A DNA stretch of 64,000 bases from NCBI GenBank assembly GCA_029237695.1, contig CM055277.1:40830242-40894241 (forward strand). Direction: 5' to 3'. The notes under the pieces are model-generated. The model was given only the letters and a program-made list of their open reading frames with translations, had not been told where the DNA came from and did no database searches. Every line of letters begins with the position of its first letter. Position 1 is the first letter of the stretch. This document shows, piece by piece, positions 59,010 through 64,000 of the stretch. A program made the translations under genes and the position numbers. Source of the DNA: Conchocele bisecta. Taxonomy: Eukaryota; Mollusca; Bivalvia; Lucinida; Thyasiridae.

Positions 59010-59985
59010 TGATGTTAAAAACAAATGAAACTGAGTTTACATGATGCAATATGTAACGTTTTCGAGGACGAATTTCACTTCCTTATTGAATGCTCTTTAT
59101 ATACTGAGTTACGTCGCACATATATTCGTAATTATTATCTAAAAAGACCAAGTATGTATAAAGTCGTTGAGTTGCTTTTATCTGCTAATAGGAGCAATAT
59201 TAGAAATCTCGGAAATTTTATTTCGAAATCGTTTGAAAAACGGTCTGAATTCTTGTTGCAGCTGTGAAATACATGAAGATAAAGAATGCAATTACTTCAT
59301 ATATGTAATTATATCACTATGTTAAGGGTTTGGCATCTCCATCCACAAGCGCATAGAGTAATAGTTGTTCTTTATAATACTGTATGTGGCTACAAAATTG
59401 ACATATAACCCCATTATAATGCCATTTTGCTATAAGCGAATAAGTTTATGTACCGTACCATGTATGGTCACATAACCATATTCTCGAAATAACTTTGTGT
59501 CTACTCTCCTACACGGTATACTTAAACATAGGCTTTATTATTATTTATGCTTTTTATTGTATTAATTGTGCGTATGTCTTAAACGTCAAACTGATAGTGA
59601 GAAGAACTATATGCAATTACTTAGTATGGTATTGCAAAGCCTTCTGAGTGCATGCTCCGGGTGCATGCTCGGGTTTGGCGATTTCGAGTGGACGAAGTTG
59701 AGCATAGCTCAGCTTTGGACGGTCTAACTTGCTGATGTCGATCGTGGGAACGGACCGTGTGCTCGGAGAGCTGGATATCACGGTAACTACATGGTATTCA
59801 CATCGTGGGCCAAAGAATAATGCAAATGCATTATAGTTTGGCACGCATGATGAATATGCATGTATTTACTAGTGAATCAATACATACTTCACCACTGTTT
59901 GTCATCTTGTGATAAATATTTTTTATTATATTGTATGCTCAAGGGCCAGTAGGCCTATTGCTGAATAAACATTATCATTACCATG
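59010..59985 (+). pseudogene. 3' fragment of a second LINE class (CR1-like)
   Basis: A frame at 59025-59264 reads EDEFHFLIECSLYTELRRTY, then YYLKRPSMYKVVELL. This resembles the C-terminal segment that follows the reverse transcriptase in CR1-like mollusc elements (recognised from memory). The following sequence ends in AGGCCTATTGCTGAATAAAC, a typical 3' end. It is 5'-truncated, so only the tail was inserted. Confidence 0.55.
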
Positions 59986-60085
59986 ATATCAATGTTTAGA
60001 GTATATGCCAATGCACGGTACTTCAACTAATCGGACTGTATGCATTACGCACCACAATAAACACACCAGTCGATGTTTTTATTCT

Positions 60086-60531
60086 TTAAAAGGGCATATC
60101 AGGATTCCTTTAGAAAACAAAAATAACATGTTTTGATCATGCCCCTGTGTAAAGTGGTTTAATAGAACATATATGACGATACTAGGACCGCTGGGTAGTT
60201 TCATTTTAACCCATATACACGTATGTACATACATATCGGAGTTCCTATCGTGTTCTGTTCAATATAATAGAACATCTGATACTTATATACCGACATCGGT
60301 AAAAATTGAAACAACCCAGCAGTCCTAGTATCGTCATATATCTCCAATTAAACCACTTTACACAGGGCCATGATGAAAACACATTTTTATTTATATATTA
60401 TTTTTTCAAAAATTCTGAGAAAAAATCAGCGGTCCTAGTATCGGCATATATCTTCAATTAAACCACTTTATACAAGGCCATGTTTGTAGTTTTCTTTTTT
60501 TCTCTCAGAAACTCCTGATATGCCCCTTTAA
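60086..60531. mobile_element. TTAA-bounded fold-back element
   Basis: The ends are TTAAAAGGGCATATCAGGAT and CCTGATATGCCCCTTTAA. The inner ATATGACGATACTAGGACCG is repeated inverted, once in full at about 60325 and again in part at about 60430. It ends 17 bp from the donor of the stalk exon at 60549. Confidence 0.75.
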
Positions 60532-60548
60532 GTACAATCATGTCATAC

Positions 60549-60641
60549 CTGCAGCTGAATTGGCGTGTACAGACACCGTCAGGTTCGCCAACGTCCCATT
60601 GACGTGGCCGATATCTCCCGCTAACTGATCCAGTCGCTTAT
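60549..60641 (-). CDS. Stalk exon, A class, 31 residues
   Basis: Acceptor TTGCGTGGCAG, donor GTATGACA, phase 1 at both ends. It reads DKRLDQLAGDIGHVNGTLAN, then LTVSVHANSAA. NGT and NLT sequons are both present. Exon and upstream intron (to about 60820) are the closest relatives of the patch at 50096-50378. Confidence 0.85.
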
Positions 60642-61029
60642 CTGCCACGCAACAACGTGAAATAGACAGGCTTAATCACAGGTGTTTGAGAAGATGGTCA
60701 TTGTCTTGGAGTCATGTGGGTATTTCGCTGGATTTTGTAGATTTCGCTGGATTTCGTTGATTTTGGATAATTTACATAGTTTTGTGCAACTACTAAATAA
60801 ATGCTCAAACATTACACACTACATAAATCGCCAATTATCTACCCTTCCACCGTTCCAAACTTTGGGCCCTTTTATACACTCAAAATACTGTAAATTAACG
60901 TATTTATACGCGTACATCACGGGAGATGACGTAAACCGTATGTTGGAAACAATGCACACAAACCACCAGATATACCGAAATAACCGATAAAACACCGAAA
61001 TATGAACCGTTCTTCAAGAACCTGTGGGC
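60642..61029. other. Intron, partly shared with 50195-50378
   Basis: About 60642-60820 matches the intron upstream of the patchwork exon at 50096, including GGCTTAATCACAGGTGTTTG and GGATTTCGTTGATTTTGGAT. Confidence 0.7.
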
Positions 61030-61280
61030 TTAACCCTTTCAACCCTAAGGAACTGGAATGGACTGTGATATGTTAATGTTCCGACCAATTCAATGGTCAC
61101 AAAATGATTTTCAGATTCGTCCATTTATGAAAAGGGGGTATTTGTTGTTCTCAAAAATATGAAAATTACTTTCAAACAGTGCAGATCCTGATGAGACGGC
61201 TCGTTACGAGCCGGCTCATCTGGATCTGCACTGTTTGCATAAACAGATATAGCGGCCTTTCGGGTTCAAAGGGTTATTAA
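61030..61280. mobile_element. TTAA-bounded MITE, second copy of the 34312 family
   Basis: TTAACCCTTTCAACCCTAAG pairs with GGGTTCAAAGGGTTA. The centre is a hairpin, GTGCAGATCCTGATGAGACG opposite CTCATCTGGATCTGCAC. Confidence 0.75.
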
Positions 61281-61394
61281 TAGGTTACCGAACTTGGAAA
61301 TCAGAAGTAACTTCCCTAGAACAACTTCCAGTGCATTCTTGACGTGAGAATTGACGCAATTGGTGATGTTTGTCGGTGTGATGTCGCGTTACTT

Positions 61395-61646
61395 ATATGT
61401 GGCTGTGACTGGAGAAAGGGGCTTATGGGATTTGTGACCATGTGACCAGTGTAGCTCCAGATCAGCTATCACACTCCTCTAGCCTGTTAACGATCTATAT
61501 TGTGTGTTGGAAGCATGGCGGATGTTTCATCGATGGAATAGAGAACAGTGCAGATCCTGATCAGACTGTGCGGAGGCACAGGCTGATCTGGATCTACACT
61601 GAACGCAACCAACATAGTCCCCTTTTCTCCAGTCACAGTCACATAA
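61395..61646. mobile_element. Fold-back MITE family F
   Basis: The ends are TATATGTGGCTGTGACTGGA and TCTCCAGTCACAGTCACATA. The inner hairpin is CAGATCCTGATCAGACTGTG opposite CACAGGCTGATCTGGATCTA. Confidence 0.8.
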
Positions 61647-61803
61647 TCAACGGGATGTCGAATCGATCAATGCAGCCAATTTAACGATGAGTTGGAGATG
61701 TGGGCTGCGGCCATAACGGACTTAGCACCATTCTTCGACTGGGTCCGTCATGCATTTTGTATACACACCTACCAGTATATCGATTTTAAACGTGTTGGTG
61801 TTT

Positions 61804-62030
61804 CATATGTGGCGGTGACTGGAGAAATGGGGATTATGGGTATATCAGCCTTTGCATCCACACAGTCTGATCAGGATCTGCACTGTTCGCCATTCTATCA
61901 ACGAAGCATCCGCCATCCTTCTAACATGTGCTTAGTTACCAGGCTACAGGAGTGTGCTATTTGATCAGGCGCTACACTTACATGTATCACAAATGCCATA
62001 ACCCCAATTTCCCCAGTCACAGACACATAC
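61804..62030. mobile_element. Fold-back MITE family F
   Basis: The ends are TATGTGGCGGTGACTGGAGA and CCCCAGTCACAGACACATA, with ATGGGGATTATGG inside the left end and CCATAACCCCAAT inside the right. Confidence 0.8.
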
Positions 62031-62034
62031 ACAG

Positions 62035-62335
62035 CAAAATGTGTCACATATGCAATTCATATGAACAAAAAAAATAATATGATATTCATATGTAAAACAT
62101 ATGAAAAACATATAAATTGCATATGACATTCATATGAAAAGTACCGATATAAAATTCATATGATATTCATATGAATTTCATATAAAGACTTTTCATTTGT
62201 ATTTCATATGAATAATTTGCATATGAATTTCATATGAACATATGTTACATATGCAAATCATATGAAAAGTTTTCGTATGAATTGTATATGAAATTGTCTT
62301 TGAAATTCATATTAAAAACATGAAATTAATATGCC
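62035..62335. repeat. CATATGAA satellite-like tract
   Basis: CATATG appears some 15-20 times, joined by AATTTCATATGAA and GACATTCATATGAAA-type spacers. The unit is itself palindromic. No fixed period is visible by eye. Confidence 0.85.
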
Positions 62336-62409
62336 ACACATTTTGTAATCTATAATGTTTTATTTGCATTACGTACATGTATACTATATGTGTGTAACAC
62401 TGATCATAC

Positions 62410-62511
62410 CTTTAGCATTCCTCAAGACGGATGTTGACAGTTCAGCTACAGTGAGATTCAAGCCCGCCATGTCGCCGACCAACTGGGATAATCGGTGCTG
62501 TATAGATATAT
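62410..62511 (-). CDS. Stalk exon, B class, 34 residues
   Basis: Acceptor TGATATTGTAG, donor GTATGATC, phase 1 at both ends. It reads DISIQHRLSQLVGDMAGLNL, then TVAELSTSVLRNAK. NLT is the conserved sequon. Three residues are inserted after the QHRL block relative to the 31-residue norm. Confidence 0.82.
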
Positions 62512-62619
62512 CTACAATATCACAAGCTTATTCTTACATGCTCACATATGGAAATGATCTGCAACTGATTTGTAAGATCTACGATATCTGCTAGAAATGA
62601 CGTCGGACGTTGACGAAAA

Positions 62620-62740
62620 TTACAGAGCCCACGGCTACAGAGCATTCGGTGGAATTGGGTCCTTATGCTGAACAAATGAGTGAGCGTAGCGAAACGAGTT
62701 TGTTTAGCGGTAGGACCTAGCAGGAGGGAATTAGTTCAAG
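62620..62740. repeat. Short hairpin with a GAGCGTAGCGAAACGAG tip
   Basis: GGTCCTTATGCTGAACAAA and TTTGTTTAGCGGTAGGACC pair around TGAGTGAGCGTAGCGAAACG. It belongs to the group of hairpins at 13893 and 14496. Confidence 0.7.
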
Positions 62741-63099
62741 GTAATCAGTTCACCTGATTAAATCAACATTTTCTTACATTTCTCACACGATTCTTCATAA
62801 AAAGAAACAAAGCTAATCAAGCGTAAAATATGGCCAAGAGTTATACGAATTAATATCTGGAGGAATGCCGTTGTGACGGCGACGGTCTCGAGATTCAGCG
62901 GATGTGTCAGACAACATGATTTGATTGGTCGAAGGAAACACGTCGAAACTAAGTTACTGACGTCATTTCCCTATGCAATGTATATGGTAAATACGAGAGT
63001 GGTGTAATTCACCGTTAGATTTCAGTAAACGTCCGACTGAAATGTAAGAAATAATAGTAAATCAGTCATACAGCCATATGCCATGCACACACGGTATAC

Positions 63100-63237
63100 C
63101 TGTTTCTGCATTAGCGTCAAAAGAAGCCGTGAGTTTGACCATGGTTTCATTGACGCCAGTGATGTTCCCTGATAGCTTGGCCATTGTTTCTTTGACGCCA
63201 GTGACGTCCCCTGATAACTGTATCAGTGTCATAGAAT
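63100..63237 (-). CDS. Stalk exon, A-like, 46 residues with internal duplication
   Basis: Acceptor GATTTTATTGCAG, donor GTATACCG, phase 1 at both ends. It reads DSMTLIQ, then LSGDVTGVKETMAK, then LSGNITGVNETMVK, then LTASFDANAET. The two 14-residue blocks are a tandem duplication of exactly two heptads, so register is preserved. NIT and NET sequons lie in the second block, while the first has lost them. It is the most upstream exon visible; the gene continues beyond the window. Confidence 0.82.
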
Positions 63238-63345
63238 CTGCAATAAAATCAAAGTACTGAAAGTACTGAACATAGGGTACTACAAGATTAAACTAGATTG
63301 ATTGATTGATTGATTTATTGTTGGTGTTGCAGTTTCATTAACCCT

Positions 63346-63777
63346 TACAGGTACATGCCCACTCAGTAGGTACAAAATGTTCTTTACATCAGAGACATCA
63401 TCTGAGACATTTCCTGGCAAAATAAACATTCATGCGCCATTATCCCACGTACTGATTGGCATTATTATACATTTTATATCAGACGTAAATTTACACACTG
63501 ATATCAGGGGCGATAACCGTGTTTGCTTAAAATGTTAACGGACATTACTATTTAATCTCTGTATTTATTTTATGATGTGCAATGATCATACTTTAAAATC
63601 TGTCGAAAATATTATTTTTTCAGGTGACGCATTTCTTTAGTATAAATAATTAAAAAATATCATGCCTCATTTGCATATGAAAATAGCCTGATACCACCGA
63701 GCGTCACTATCAGTTATACACTTATTTAATTACTATAAATGACATTTTGGGCTTACTGAGTGGGCATGTACCTTTAA
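63346..63777 (+). mobile_element. MITE family A, complete copy
   Basis: The ends are ACAGGTACATGCCCACTCAG and TGAGTGGGCATGTACCTTTA, with inner blocks as at 30149. It begins about 108 bp upstream of the exon at 63100-63237. A GATT microsatellite lies just before it at 63299-63318. Confidence 0.8.
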
Positions 63778-64000
63778 AGCAATGGAAACGACAATTGTCG
63801 TCTGCTGTTTTAAATATTTTTATATTTTCTCCTCAAAAACATACTGAGACGATTCTACTGCGCTGCCAAAACAGGTTTTTAAAGAGATTAAAATATACAA
63901 AATGAGCAGACGGCAATTTTATGTTTCAGCGTTTTAATGGTTAAGGGGTAAACTATTGATATGGCACAACTTGAAGTACAGTATGCACTGCTACAGTATG

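Overview
The window looks like intron-rich, AT-rich genomic DNA of a metazoan, most likely a bivalve mollusc. The evidence is small phase-1 exons spread over tens of kb, dense fold-back and TIR elements, APE-type LINE remnants, and a fold-back hairpin family of the kind I remember from heterodont bivalves. That placement is from memory and was not tested. There are no prokaryotic features, and most open frames in the window are incidental.

One host gene dominates. It lies on the minus strand, enters the window from beyond 63.2 kb and ends at a stop codon at 12269. In transcript order it has at least 15 intact small exons (63237 down to 29377). Nearly all are 90-102 bp, and every one is bounded by phase-1 introns. 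Each encodes a heptad-type coiled-coil repeat of about 31 residues with an N-x-T glycosylation sequon at a fixed place. They fall into two sequence classes, A and B, that largely alternate. Next comes a complete thrombospondin type-1 domain in one exon (27085-26909). Last is a group-A SRCR domain split over two exons (15733-15616 and 12431-12269), with the stop one residue after its last cysteine. Glycosylated trimer-type stalk followed by a C-terminal group-A SRCR is the ectodomain plan of class A scavenger receptors (MSR1/MARCO type). Here the collagen segment is absent and a TSP1 domain sits between stalk and SRCR. The N-terminal tail and membrane segment, if they exist, are outside the window. 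Joining all these exons into one gene is inference from strand, order, phase and the codons made at each junction.

The stalk array is evolving. An A+B dyad of about 845 bp, introns included, is tandemly repeated at 47.9-50.9 kb. The 500-N gap inside it looks like an assembly artefact. Four further repeat exons are visibly broken: by splice-site loss, by truncation with a stop, by a fold-back insertion, and by a patch copied from another repeat. Several intact exons end within 9-18 bp of a MITE or other element.

Layout: 1-2 kb one candidate exon; 2-5.9 kb two tandem arrays; 6.8-11.2 kb TIR elements, including a pair of TTAA-bounded 670-bp copies; 11.3-12.3 kb nested fold-backs; 12.3-15.7 kb SRCR exons; 15.7-16.9 kb a seven-unit tandem hairpin array; 17.7-21.2 kb a 3.5-kb element with long degenerate TIRs; 22-29 kb an inverted repeat zone, a recent 1.3-kb duplication and the TSP1 exon; 30.8-35.0 kb a dead LINE with a target-site duplication; 35-63 kb the stalk exons embedded in MITEs, with two more LINE remnants at 55.9-57.8 and 59.0-60.0 kb.
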